Shown in pieces: positions 49,333 through 60,975 of a stretch of DNA of 64,000 nucleotides. Each line of letters begins with the position of its first letter. The first letter of the stretch is position 1. Made by a program: the position numbers and the translations under genes. The notes beneath the pieces were generated by a model. That model worked only from the letters and a program-made list of their open reading frames with translations, did no database searches and was not told the DNA's origin. This DNA is from Conus ventricosus (taxonomy: Eukaryota > Mollusca > Gastropoda > Neogastropoda > Conidae). The stretch lies in NCBI GenBank assembly GCA_018398815.1, contig CM031614.1:47790681-47854680 (forward strand), given 5' to 3'.

Positions 49333-50812
49333 GTGTAAGCAGTCCAGATCATGGAATTAGAAACAAATATAAAAGACATGTCACTACTTTCATCTGAAAA
49401 TGACAAAGATCATCAACTAGCATCTGATCACAAAGAACAGACGCGATGGGTTATAACTGTGTATGTTACCACAGATAACAGTACAGTAATGTTTTTGTAA
49501 ACATATGAAACTATTACACAGAGTAGTGTGTCAAAAAGATATTGTTTTTTTTTAAATAATATTATCACAGATGAAATACCACATTCAGAGTCATGATTTT
49601 CCTCCGTTCAGTTATCCCAATCACATAATAATCTTGCACCGGCAGGAATGTCAGAGATGAGAATCATTTCCAGTGGATATGACGGCCACACCAGGTGCTG
49701 CTCACAACCCTAGGAGAAACCTCATTTGGCGTATCAAGCATTGTCCTCCAGGACTGCATTGCCAACACGCGGATGTTGGACTAATGGTAGTGATACAGAG
49801 GTGATAGAAGAAACAGACATGAACTCCTGTGACAAACAATGATAATACTGGGAAATAATATGGTGGTTGAGACAACAGACATCAGGGAATAGCAGTGATG
49901 ACATCATTGGATGGATGAGAGTGATAAAGCGGTTGCCATACGGAAGGACTTAAGATTCAAATACATGATATATCACAAAGCTTTGTTTGCTTTCTTACTC
50001 CTGAAAAACAACAGCAAAACAAAAACACACAAAAAAGGCAAAGATAAAAAAGGCAGGTAAGAAACATCACACACTTAAAAATATATGCTCTGTACAAACA
50101 GAGTTGTGTCAAAGTTTTGTCTTGTTTTGTTGTGTGTAAAGTAGAATTACTTTTGAGACTGATAGAACAATTTGCTATATTTCTCCTCTACTCTATTAGT
50201 TTGCACATTAAAAATTTTGTCCTTCAGAGGATACATTGAAGCTGAATCTCTGTGCTGCATGTATCAAAACACATAAAGAAACTTAAGCAACAAAGTTACT
50301 CATGCTTTATAATGTTAAATGTAAAGAAACATCCATTTCTATCTGTTTTTAAGAAAATTGGTTTGGGAAATAACATTTGTGCGAACTATTGGAGACTTTA
50401 AAACGCTGATTATCACACTACAAACTGACTTTATCAAGTTATCAAGTATTTTGCATTGTGCCCTGGATCATCAACAGTCGGTATCTATCAGTTGTATACT
50501 GGAACCAGTGGCTAATCTGAGATGGCACTGATAAGTTTGTTTGTCTCCTACTGTTAGGGAAAGTGGTATATTTCTTGTTCCTCAGTATCATTCACATTGT
50601 TGATTGCTGGGCACAGAATTCAAAGACAAACTCACCTTAGCTTGCAAAACCATGATCATAATGATATCTGTATATGATAGTATCAAGGTGCAACTTCCTC
50701 AGCAGACGCACAGTAGAAGTTCCTGCTATCCTTCCGTGAACATCAGTCTTTTTTATCACTTGAGTTCATCTCACTTTTCCAGCATACGCTGTTTCTTCTG
50801 AGCTCCTGGTGT
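49333..50812 (-). other. Probable 3' UTR or flank of the ubiquitin-like-domain gene
   Basis: AT-rich sequence with no coding signal. If the AATAAA at 49327 is used, it is a 1.5-kb 3' UTR on the minus strand. Confidence 0.3.
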
Positions 50813-51329
50813 TCACCTTGCCTTTATGGCCCTCTTTTTTTTGCGTCGTTTCTTCCTGGTGAGAGTGGTATGAGCAGGCTCCACTTTGCCTTCCCGAGCC
50901 ATCTGCTTTAGATTGTACATCCATTCTGGATCCTTTCTCTGATACCCATCATCTCCTTTCTTGGTGCGAAAGTCGGGCATGGCAGAGTGAGACTTCTTCA
51001 GGCGATGATGGCGACTGCTGTACACTTGTGTACCGGGTCTGGAGGCAGTGACCATGTGCGTAGATAACTGTCTGCAATGTCTTCCGGGTTGATGCGCTGC
51101 CATCCACCGTTCCTGTAGGTGGCGTAGTAGATGCCTGGTTTGTCAGCCTTCTTGGCAGAGGAGCTGAGCACTTGCACAGGGGGGAGCTGAACAGCACCAT
51201 GCTGATAAGACTGGTAGCGTTTCTCCAAGACCCGCTGCAGCTCCTGCATCTGTCTGCAGTTCTGTCTCCACAAAGCAGAGTCAGAGGCCTCTCTTCTCTT
51301 CCTAGGCCGGGAGTGTCGCTGCATGCCCT
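50813..51329 (-). CDS. Last exon of multi-UBL gene, with apparent 1-nt deletion
   Basis: The minus-strand acceptor is tcttttacag (51330 side). The exon enters in phase 1 and continues from exon 56549-57734. It opens EGMQRHSRPRKRREASDSAL, passes a helical MQELQRVLEKRYQSY segment and then GIYYATYRNGGWQRINPEDI. That frame stops at 50998. A second frame, shifted by one base, carries the expected continuation (HHRLKKSHSAMPDFRTKKGD, then QRKDPEWMYNLKQMAREGK) to a Lys/Arg-rich end (RKKRRKKKRAIKAR) and the stop at 50813-50815. The change of frame falls between about 51030 and 51100. Summed exon length is one base short of a multiple of 3, so a single missing base is the simplest reading. It may be an assembly error or a true lesion. 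Confidence 0.82.
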
Positions 51330-51819
51330 CTGTAAAAGATGTCAGGTTAACATCAGCATCAATGACAAAAAAGCCTGAATGGGATGGAAAGTCAAGTAAC
51401 ATGTTACCCACACTTTCCTCATTTCATCAGGTAACATGTTTGTTAACTATACAGATAAGTCAATAACTATTCGTTTTCTCTTGTTTGCAAACCCTGATGT
51501 TTGTCCTAACTGCATGAAATCAGTGAAAAGATAAAAAGTCCATTTCACTTCCAGAGTCCTTTTGGTTTCTGTGACGGATATTATTTAGTACAGCCACAGT
51601 CTTGGGTCCCATGAATGTTACAAAAACTGAAATTGAAACATCATAGAATATTTCAAGTTATTTTCGCGCTAAAGGTAGTGAATTTCATGATAATTAAAAA
51701 ATCAGTGCCATCTCTCACACAGTTTTGTACGTGACAAGCCTCAATAAAATACTTAATGTGGATCAGCGTTTGCATTTGTATTATACCATGTTTGTATGAG
51801 TTATCCTGTATTCTCAATA

Positions 51820-52640
51820 CATCACCCACGATGAGAATGTATGTCATGTTTTACTCCTTGACATGCGCTCTCAATATCTCACCAACAGAGAATTTGTATC
51901 ATGTCTGTCTCTTTCCAGTGCTCAGAATACCTCGCCCACAGAGGATATGTAACATGTCTGTCTCTCTCCATATGCTGTGAACATTTCACCCACAGAGGAT
52001 GCATAAAATGTCTGTCTCTCTCCCTGTTCTCTGAATATTTTACCCACAGAGGTTATGTAACATGTCTACCTCTCTCCAGTGCTCTGAAAACTTCATTCAC
52101 AGAAGATGTGTACCATGTCTGTCTCTCTCCCAGTGCTCTGAATATTTAATTCACAGAGGATGTTACTATATACATCTCTCTTCTTTTTCTCTGAATGTTT
52201 CACCCACAGAGGATGTGTATCATGTGTATCTTTCTCTGAATGTTTCACCCACAGAGAATGTGTACCATGTGTGTCTTTCTCTGAATGTTTCACCCACAGA
52301 GAATGTGTACCATGTGTGTCTTTCTCTGAATGTTTCACCCACAGAGAATGTGTACCATGTGTGTCTTTCTCTGAATGTTTCACCCACAGAGGATGTGTAC
52401 CATGTGTATCTTTCTCTGAATGTTTCACCCACAGAGAATGTGTACCATGTGTGTCTTTCTCTGAATGTTTCACCCACAGAGAATGTGTACCATGTGTGTC
52501 TTTCTCTGAATGTTTCACCCACAGAGGATGTGTACCATGTGTATCTCTCTTGCTGTATTCTGAATACCTCACCCATGAAAGTGGAACACATTGACTATCT
52601 CTTTTCTGTGCTCTGAATGCTTCACCCACAGAGGATGTTT
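51820..52640. repeat. Minisatellite with 45-bp core units and diverged flanks
   Basis: Eight or so near-perfect 45-bp units at about 52190-52550 contain tttcacccacagagaatgtg followed by taccatgtgtgtctttctct. More diverged units of about 53-56 bp lie at 51820-52190 and 52550-52640. The 45-bp period is divisible by 3, so frames stay open on both strands (up to 192 codons). These are not regarded as genes. Confidence 0.93.
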
Positions 52641-52839
52641 TACATGTCCATCTCTGTACCTGCGCTTTCATACCTCACTTACACAGATGATGCGTACCAT
52701 GTCTGTCTCTTTGCCTTATGTTTTCACCGAGTTACCCACTACAAAGAATACATACCATGTCCATCATTCTGCACTTTCAATACCTCACCCACACAAAGGA
52801 TGTGTCTGATCTGTTTTCTTGCTGTGCTCCCACCCACAG
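52641..52839. repeat. Diverged units linking two minisatellite sub-arrays
   Basis: Units with cacacagatgatgcgtaccatgt-like and acacaaaggatgtg words connect the 45-bp and 55-bp arrays. Confidence 0.6.
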
Positions 52840-55150
52840 AGGAAGTGTATCATGTCTGTCTCTTTACCTTGTGCTCTCAGTACATAACCCACAGAGGAAG
52901 TGTATCATGTCTATCTGTTGCCTTGTGCTCTCAGTACATAACCCACAGAGGAAGTGTATCATGTCTATCTCTTGGCCTTGTGCTCTCAGTACATAACCCA
53001 CAGAGGAAGTGCATCATGTCTATCTCTTGCCTTGTGCTCTCAGTACGTAACCCACAGAGGAAGTGTATCATGTCTATCTCTTGCCTTGTGCTCTCAGTAC
53101 ATAACCCACAGAGGAAGTGTATCATGTCTATCTCTTTACATTGTGCTCTCAGTACATAACCCACAGAGGAAGTGTATCATGTCTATCTCTTGGCCTTGTG
53201 CTCTCAGTACATAACCCACAGAGGAAGTGTATCATGTCTATTCTTTACATTGTGCTCTCAGTACATAACCCACAGAGGAAGTGTATCATGTCTATCTCTT
53301 GGCCTTGTGCTCTCAGTACATAACCCACAGAGGAAGTGTATCATGTCTATCTCTTTACATTGTGCTCTCAGTACATAACCCACAGAGGAAGTGTATCATG
53401 TCTACTCTTGGCCTTGTGCTCTCAGTACATAACCCACAGAGGAAGTGTATCATGTCTATCTCTTTACATTGTGCTCTCAGTACATAACCCACAAGGAAGT
53501 GTATCATGTCTATCTCTTGGCCTTGTGCTCTCAGTACATAACCCACAGAGGAAGTGTATCATGTCTATCTCTTTACCATTGTGCTCTCAGTACATAACCC
53601 ACAAGGAAGTGTATCATGTCTATCTCTTGCATTGTGCTCTCAGTACATAACCCACAGAGGAAGTGTATCATGTCTATCTCTTGCCTTGTGCTCTCAGTAC
53701 ATAACCCACAGAGGAAGTGTATCATGTCTATCTCTTTACATTGTGCTCTCAGTACATAACCCACAGAGGAAGTGTATCATGTCTATCTCTTGGCCTTGTG
53801 CTCTCAGTACATAACCCACAGAGGAAGTGTATCATGTCTATCTCTTTACATTGTGCTCTCAGTACATAACCCACAGAGGAAGTGTATCATGTCTATCTCT
53901 TGGCCTTGTGCTCTCAGTACATAACCCACAGAGGAAGTGTATCATGTCTATCTCTTCTTGTGCTCTCAGTACATAACCCACAGAGGAAGTGTATCATGTC
54001 TATCTCTTGCCTTGTGCTCTCAGTACATAACCCACAGAGGAAGTGTATCATGTCTATCTCTTCTTGTGCTCTCAGTACATAACCCACAGAGGAAGTGTAT
54101 CATGTCTATCTCTTACTTGTGCTCTCAGTACATAACCCACAGAGGAAGTGTATCATGTCTATCTCTTGCCTTGTGCTCTCAGTACATAACCCACAGAGGA
54201 AGTGTATCATGTCTATCTCTTGCCTTGTGCTCTCAGTACATAACCCACAGAGGAAATGTATCATGTCTATCTCTTGCCTTGTGCTCTCAGTACATAACCC
54301 ACAGAGGAAGTGTATCATGTCTATCTCTTACATTGTGCTCTCAGTACATAACCCACAGAGGAAGTGTATCATGTCTATCTCTTTACCTTGTGCTCTCAGT
54401 ACATAACCCACAGAGGAAGTGTATCATGTCTATCTCTTGGCCTTGTGCTCTCAGTACATAACCCACAGAGGAAGTGTATCATGTCTATCTGTTGGCCTTG
54501 TGCTCTCAGTACATAACCCACAGAGGAAGTGTATCATGTCTATCTCTTGGCCTTGTGCTCTCAGTACATAACCCACAGAGGAAGTGTATCATGTCTATCT
54601 CTTTACATTGTGCTCTCAGTACATAACCACAGAGGAAGTGTATCATGTCTATCTCTTGCCTTGTGCTCTCAGTACATAACCCACAGAGGAAGTGTATCAT
54701 GTCTATCTCTTGCATTGTGCTCTTAGTACATAACCCACAGAGGAAGTGTATCATGTCTATCTCTTGGCCTTGTGCTCTCAGTACATAACCCACAGAGGAA
54801 GTGTATCATGTCTATCTCTTACATTGTGCTCTCAGTACATAACTCACAGAGGAAGTGTATCATGTCTAGTCTCTTGCCTTGTGCTCTCAGTACATAACCC
54901 ACAGAGGAAGTGTATCATGTCTAATCTCTTGCCTTGTGCTCTCAGTACATAACCCCAGTAAAGGAAGTGTACATGGTAATTCTTGCTTTGTCTCTTAGTA
55001 CATAACCCACAGAGGAAGTGTATCATGTCTATCTCTTCCTTGTCATCAGTACATAACCAGAGGAAGTGTATCATGTCTATCTGCTTCTCTTAGTAATAAG
55101 CCACAGAGGAAGTGTATCATGTCTATACTTTTGTAGTGCCTACAGTACAT
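52840..55150. repeat. 54-55 bp minisatellite, about 42 copies
   Basis: The unit contains acataacccacagaggaagt followed by gtatcatgtctatctcttgg and ccttgtgctctcagt. Copies differ by ttgcc/ttggcc/tttaca variants. The last four units toward 55100 are increasingly damaged. Confidence 0.95.
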
Positions 55151-55770
55151 GTCTATCTCTTTCAGTAAGTAGCCTACAGAGGAAGTGTATCATGTCTGTC
55201 TCTTTCAGTAAGTAGCCTACAGAGGAAGTGTATCATGTCTGTCTCTTTCAGTAAGTAGCCTACAGAGGAAGTGTATCATGTCTGTCTCTTTCTGTAAGTA
55301 GCCTACAGAGGAGGTGTATCATGTCTGTCTCTTTCAGTAAGTAGCCTACAGAGGAGTGTATCATGTCTGTCTCTTTCAGTAAGTAGCCTACAGAGGAAGT
55401 GTATCATGTCTGTCTCTTTCAGTAAGTAGCCTACAGAGGAGGTGTATCATGTCTGTCTCTTTCAGTAAGTAGCGTACAGAGGAGGTGTATCATGTCTGTC
55501 TCTTTCAATAAGTAGCCTACAGAGGAGGTGTATCATGTCTGTCTCTTTCACAGTTTCAGTAAGTAGCCTACAGAGGAGGTGTATCATGTCTGTCTCTTTC
55601 AGTAAGTAGCCTACAGAGGAAGTGTATCATGTCTGTCTCTTTCAGTAAGTAGCCTACAGAGGAGGTGTATCATGTCTGTCTCTTTCAGTAAGTAGCCAAC
55701 AGAGGAGGTGTATCATGTCTGTCTCTTTCAGTAAGTAGCCTACAGAGGAGGTGTATCATTTATTTTTTGT
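55150..55770. repeat. 43-bp minisatellite, about 14 copies
   Basis: The unit is close to agtaagtagcctacagagga followed by agtgtatcatgtctgtctct and ttc. It shares acagaggaagtgtatcatgt with the adjacent 55-bp array. Each unit holds TTTCAGTAAGT, a splice-site-like word. Confidence 0.95.
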
Positions 55771-55927
55771 GGTTGTTTTTGCCTTGTGCTCTCAGTGCAT
55801 AACCCACAGATGAAGTATGTTGTGTCTGTCTCTTTGCCTTGCTTTACAGTATGTAGTAATAGATTAATATTTCATGTATGTATGGAAACTCACACCCCAC
55901 ACATTCATTTCTTTCTCTCTCTGTCTC

Positions 55928-55929
55928 TC

Positions 55930-55985
<56 letters not shown>
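55928..55985. repeat. (TC)n microsatellite
   Basis: About 24 TC units preceded by tctctgtctctcattt. Confidence 0.95.
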
Positions 55986-55987
<2 letters not shown>

Positions 55988-56548
55988 TCCCTACCCTCCC
56001 CCTTCTTTTCCCAATAGAAAGGGGCACTGCAGATGCTGGAGAAACTGCTGTGATTCAAAGTGTTCTTTAATTACCTCAGAGTTCTACATCATTTACAGCC
56101 AAGAATTAATCTCTCACTGTTTCATTGCAACCATATCTGGACTCATCCCACTCAGGCTTTCATTACAACAGTTTCTCACTGTTATCAGTTTGGCAAGATT
56201 TAAAGAAAGTTGGCTGGGTATGATTGGCTTTTACAGCCTGTACCAGGAGCAGAACTGTTCAGATACAACTTAGCATTGATTTCTTCTACCCCTCTTCTTT
56301 AGAGGTGTGCTGCCATGAGAAGAATGTGTAGGAATGGGCAACTGCCCAGGACTGAGTTAAGAGTAAATCTGACTGAATGCCCTCTTCAGCAGTATCTGTA
56401 TTAAACTACAGCACATACTATATAAACTACAGCACATACTATAAAAGTCTATGACTCTTAGTTTCTCTTAGTCGTCTCTTTCCCCAGTTATGTTAGATGT
56501 TCCTGACTTCCCACTGTCTCCTGCTAACACTACAGATTCCATATTTAC
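55986..56548 (-). other. Intron between the last two UBL-gene exons, nothing recognised
   Basis: Short duplicated word acagcacatactata at about 56406-56444. Otherwise nothing. Confidence 0.5.
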
Positions 56549-57734
56549 CTTCAAGCAGCTGTTCAGAGTACTTGATGTAGTCGTGCAGCAGATCCTTCTT
56601 GGTGGCCCTCATGGCAAAGTACCACTGGAGAAAATTGCCCACTGAGGCCAGACTGCCTTCAGGGATATTGCGATCTTTCATCAGTATCTGCTTGATTTCT
56701 GAGGGCTGAGGGTGAAATGGCAGTCTCAGTTTGACTAGCCAGTCATCCCACACCACAAAGAAGATGTGGCGCTGCTGGAGAGCCATCAGAAAGACAGAGG
56801 AGCCAATGGCCAGAGACGATCGAAAGACAGGTGTGGAATCACTATCTGTGACGGGCATGCCTGCCATCATCATGTAGTAGTCATTCTGAGACAGACCCGT
56901 CTTCAATTCCACACGTCCCTTGAATACCTTGAGTGCTTCTTGAGCATGGGCGTTCATCTTGTAGATGACATTTTTGGGAGCGTGCACAAACACAGGGTAG
57001 TGCCTGAGCTTGAGGTTTATGTGTTTCTTGTGCTCCTCCACCACATTACCAATGCGACCATTCTCAGGCAGTTGAACTCCATCCACCATGAGGGTGTACA
57101 CTGTGGCATTGGGCACTCCTATTTCTTCCAACATTGTCTTCACTGTCTTAACTGTTCTGGTAGGAGAAACCAACAACTCCTCCTCCACATCAGTGCCCAG
57201 TCTGAAGGTGAGGAAGACCCCGCCGTACACATCCATGTCTGACTTGCTCAGAGACATGTCCAGATGCACAGAGGCCCTGTGGGAATGAGCTCCTATGGCT
57301 CGCGCTAGGTCCACTTCATGTCTCCCGAGGAACAGGCGCATGAGGTTCACAGGGTATCCCAGAAAGCCGTGCAGCTTGAGAGCCAGTACAGACCAATAGT
57401 CGAACTTGGAGATGCGAAACTTGTGCACTTTGTCGTCTGACATCACCACAGAAATGGTCTGCAGGCTCATCTGGTGAGCTAGAGCGATCGTGGAGAGGCT
57501 GAAGGTGGCGCCACTGTGAACACCGTAAAGTCCCAGACATCCACTCCACTTCATGGGTGTGCCGTTGTGGCTGTAAAGGACCAGAGCATGGCGGGGAAGG
57601 ATGAGATGGAAGAAAGTGGACACTTCACCAGCCTGGGGGCTGATTGTGCGGCGCAACACCATGTCCAGCAGGCCAGCCGACGTCATACAGGGATCCACGT
57701 ACATCTCGTAGTTCTGGCCCCAGAATGTCTCCAC
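56549..57734 (-). CDS. Large central exon of an uncharacterised multi-ubiquitin-like-domain protein
   Basis: The minus-strand acceptor is tgtgtggcaacag (57735 side) and the donor is GAAG|GTAAAT (56548 side). It has 395 codons, in phase 0 to 1, opening VETFWGQNYEMYVDP. At least three consecutive segments of 75-85 residues look like ubiquitin-like beta-grasp folds. One is LQTISVVMSDDKVHKFRISK to about VHLDMSLSK. The next runs from MDVYGGVFLTFRLG through KTVKTMLEEIGVPNATVYTL and DGVQLPENGRI to INLKLRHY. The third runs from HYPVFVHAPKNVIYKMNAHA to VFLMALQQRH. A fourth, IFFVVWDDWLVKLRLPFHPQ, starts before a helical end (ATKKDLLHDYIKYSEQLLEG). No enzyme motif and no C-terminal Gly-Gly was seen. Its role is unknown; a scaffold or non-cleavable ubiquitin mimic is only a guess. 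Confidence 0.93.
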
Positions 57735-59146
57735 CTGTTGCCACACACAACATGAAAGACATGTTATGTACAGCTCCAGTGTAACTTCTGTTGCCTTTTA
57801 ATGTACAACTGTACATGGGCCAGTGTTCACTGAAAGTTTTTATGTGGAAACTCAATTAAGAAAAATGGTTCATTCATATTTTTTGTGCTGCCATAGCTAA
57901 TAAATCATACATATTTCACTTGTTAATGGGTTCTTATTTTTTATGAAATCTTTGCGGGTTATCCGCCATTTGAAGTGTAATAATTAACTCTTTTTTTCTG
58001 TTGTTTGCTTTTAAACACTTTTAAGAACTTGGCTTGACAGTGTATTTGTCAGTCAAAATTCTCTCTGGGAATCTATGCGGTTTGCAAACTTTCATCTTTT
58101 GGAATCATTACTTCTTTTATGAAATATCAGTACACAAGTATCAGATACAATAAACAAATGTTTGGAAAGGGGAAGTGCAAAGTTTATGGTATCATCTGTG
58201 TTTCCTAGCATCCCAATTCCCTCATCCTCTCAAGTCCAAAAGTTTGTTAGCAAAAAAAGGACCCTGGCAGCCAGGTTTTCCTTTACCAGTAAATACACAA
58301 TGTGTGAACATGAAACCCTGTTGTTTTGAGGCTTGTTCTGCATTTGTCTGGAAGTGAACATTAGAGGAAAGTCATGATGATCTACAATACTAATTACTGA
58401 CCTTTACAAGAGTTGATCAAGGTGATTAAATAAGATAGGCTAGTTAGGCTCGATCTCTTGTCAATATTACATATGCATATAATCAAGATTGTGTTACAAG
58501 TAGAACTTGCAGTGTTTCCTTGTCCCTATTACTTTGGTACTTCCAGTCAAACGGAATTTAAAATGGGCCTTCATGGAGGAAAGTGAGGGGAAAAAGTCAC
58601 TTCAGTTTATGCATCATAGATCGAGTAAAGTATGGCAAACAGGTAGACCCATGTTTGATGCTAGTCAACACAGTGATGTGTTAATGAAGAGTTATGAGAG
58701 TGTGAATACATGTTTCATTCTATTTACCATGCTGAGTATGTCATTGACAAATGAGGCATTACAACTAGGTGAATCAGTTCTTGATACTTTACACCACAAT
58801 GAATCTGTCATAGTGCCAATATGGATCCTTGTTTGATGCTGTTCATTGTGATGTCCATATTTAGAAACTGGATGTAGTTTACGGTTACATCCTTTGTCAC
58901 ATTTGGGCATGTGCTAAGACATCTGATCTCCCATCTTGCCAGCAGCTATTGTTACAAAGAGAAGAAGAACAAAACCAGTTCACTGTCAAGTTCGCCTCAT
59001 GGTTTTATTCTGACCGCATTCTGGCTGTTTTTATGACTTGCGTGCGTGTCATACACCAGACTAAACACCAAATTCACCATAGTGGGTATGTTAGACATCA
59101 GATGGAGGATGACCAACAGTGGCGATCCATGCTTGGTGCTACTCAC
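57735..59146 (-). other. UBL-gene intron with decayed copies of the neighbouring exon end
   Basis: The first 75 bases of the intron, read on the minus strand from 59146, resemble the last 70 bases of exon 59147-59421, including its donor region. Two weaker copies lie near 58810-58850 and 58610-58660. The rest is AT-rich. Confidence 0.6.
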
Positions 59147-59421
59147 CGTAATGCGCACGTCATACAGCAAGTGCAGCATGACGAACAGCGTGGACCCATC
59201 CTTGATGTGGTAGTCAAAGAGATGGCGCTGGTTCTCCATGGGCTGGTCCAGGAAGAGGAGATCCATGCGATCCACTGGGAAGCCCCGATTTTTCTGAAGA
59301 GAGGCTTTGACCTGCCGCACCGTCATGGTGATGCTGACCCCCATCTGCAGTTTGGCCTTGAGCTGTGTGACCTCAAAGGTCACCACATAGTCGTGTTTAG
59401 GGACCACCAGCAGGGAGGTGC
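59147..59421 (-). CDS. UBL-gene exon with a clear ubiquitin-like domain
   Basis: The minus-strand acceptor is cctctgcctccacag and the donor is ACG|GTGAGT. It enters in phase 1, joining the G from exon 59953-60160, and leaves in phase 0. It encodes TSLLVVPKHDYVVTFEVTQL, then KLQMGVSITMTVRQVKASLQ, then GFPVDRMDLLFLDQPMENQR and DYHIKDGSTLFVMLHLLYDV. The order of beta hairpin, helix with VRQVKASLQ, FLDQ loop and DGSTLFVML closing strand matches ubiquitin (x-V-K-x-x-I, L-x-F-x-x-x-x-L, S-T-L-H-L-V). It is the most recognisable ubiquitin-like unit in the gene. Confidence 0.9.
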
Positions 59422-59952
59422 CTGTGGAGGCAGAGGTTGGGAAGATTTTTGCTTTAAGATCAGTGAAATGAAAGGTTTCATGCGCAGTCTTTCTGTCTAT
59501 TACTACTTTTACCACCAACATTCATTCTGCAACAACATCATCAACAACAACTACTACTACCACTATTACTATTACTACAAGCACTACTACTACTACTAAC
59601 TACCACTACTATACTATGGCTGTTTCAATGGCTGCTACTGATATTGAAAATAGAGAAAAATGCTGTATTAGTTGTGTGTGTACAAAAAATGAAGTATACA
59701 TATACAGACAATGGGCAAAGGTACTGCATGAAAATATGATTATGTTGTGCAAAAAAGACACGATACATACAAGATATCACACACACACACACACACACAC
59801 ACAACATACATTCAACATTCATTTCAACAATTCATGACTACTGAATGTGAACTACGACTTTCAAAAACACCAGCAATTATTAACTGTAAGTGACATTAAA
59901 CATCCCAAAGCACAAAAACAACACAACCTTCACAAGACCAGTGATCACTTAC
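59422..59952 (-). other. UBL-gene intron with short simple repeats
   Basis: (ACT)n-like sequence lies at about 59548-59610 and (CA)n at about 59780-59802. No exon is recognised. Confidence 0.55.
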
Positions 59953-60160
59953 CCAGCTGAGCAGCATTAAGCAGAGCAGGATCAACGGGTCGCCTCTGAC
60001 CCGGCACCAGGAGGAGTACACGATCCACTGCTGGGTCACACTGCAGACTGGAGCGAGCAAAACTCACAGCAGTGGACAGGGTGTCGCCGGGGATGGGGGT
60101 GAATATGGCCAGTGTGTCGGGGGCCCGGTGACACCACACCGCCATCTGCTTGCCCACCAC
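59953..60160 (-). CDS. UBL-gene exon, probable ubiquitin-like segment
   Basis: The minus-strand acceptor is tatgtcctcaag and the donor is CTGG|GTAAGT. It enters in phase 0 and leaves in phase 1. It encodes VVGKQMAVWCHRAPDTLAIF, then PGDTLSTAVSFARSSLQCDP, then DRVLLLVPGQRRPVDPALLN and AAQLG. A strand-helix-strand layout with LLLVPGQRRPVD resembles the beta3 strand and following loop of ubiquitin-like folds, but it is more diverged than the next exon. The acceptor pyrimidine tract is weak. The frame, donor and phase fit on both sides support the call. Confidence 0.8.
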
Positions 60161-60410
60161 CTTGAGGACATAACCATAGAGTGATGGTCCCTGTGTTTAC
60201 ACTCAAGACTTGGAGCAATGGCTGATTTAAAAGTCTTACAAGGGAGATAGGGAACATGACAAAGTGTCACTGTCTGCTCTAATAAGTTTCACTGTCAACT
60301 CTGTATATTCCAAGCCCGCCTCACTTTGATTTGGAAGAAAAGATATCGCTAAAAAGGGCAGGAATAGTGGAATAGTCTTTTGAACATTCACTCCACCAAC
60401 ACACACACAC

Positions 60411-60448
<38 letters not shown>

Positions 60449-60768
60449 ACCCCACACAACACACACCTGCAGGGTACTTTTTCTTTTTTCTTTCAATCAC
60501 CTGACTTTTTTTATTTCATTTTTTTTATGTCTCTTGTGTCTCCATTTCTGAGAGAATGGGTGGAAGTTATTAAATGTAGAACTGTCTGACGGAAGTGACA
60601 TTAAACACTCTTGATTAATACCTTAAATGTTAAGGTCAATTCCTCTCAGGACTGAACCCTTACTGTAGTAACATGTGCTGGGATACTTTAGGTTGTTTAA
60701 TTCAAACACTAAAAGAAAGAGGTAAAATGCATGTGTACACACATACAACACCAGGTGACCACTCTCAC
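60161..60768 (-). other. UBL-gene intron with (CA)n tract
   Basis: An interrupted CA run lies at about 60398-60462. The word aagtgacattaaacac near 60592-60607 resembles one at about 59888-59905. No exon is seen. Confidence 0.6.
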
Positions 60769-60975
60769 CTTCTGAAGACCCACATGACTGTACACATCCA
60801 GCGCATCCTCTGCTTCATTCCCATTGTCAGAACTGGAGCTGTCGGACATCAGCCCCATGTCGGGCAGATCCCCTGCATCTCCTGGGAGAGCAGGTTCCAC
60901 ATTGTCTGGGTAGGGACCTACTGGCTGCGGAGGTAGATATAGGGTGCCATATGGGGCACGGTCATAGCCCAGAAA
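60769..60975 (-). CDS. UBL-gene exon, Pro-rich and acidic N-terminal region
   Basis: The minus-strand acceptor is gttctgttgcag and the donor is AGAAG|GTGAGA. It has 69 codons, phase 0-0. It encodes FLGYDRAPYGTLYLPPQPVG, then PYPDNVEPALPGDAGDLPDM, then a Ser/Asp run (SDSSSSDNGNEAEDALD) and VYSHVGLQK. The composition suggests a disordered N-terminal segment with possible casein kinase 2 sites, leading into the ubiquitin-like segment of the next exon. Confidence 0.8.

Noticed and set aside
52062..54461. Open frames of 100-190 codons on both strands
   Set aside because: Translation of the 45- and 55-bp minisatellites; a period divisible by 3 or stop-poor units keeps frames open.
56766..57242. 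158-codon plus-strand open frame
   Set aside because: Antisense shadow of the large ubiquitin-like exon 56549-57734.
58949..59599. 216-codon plus-strand open frame
   Set aside because: Antisense shadow of the ubiquitin-like exon 59147-59421 extended through simple repeats.
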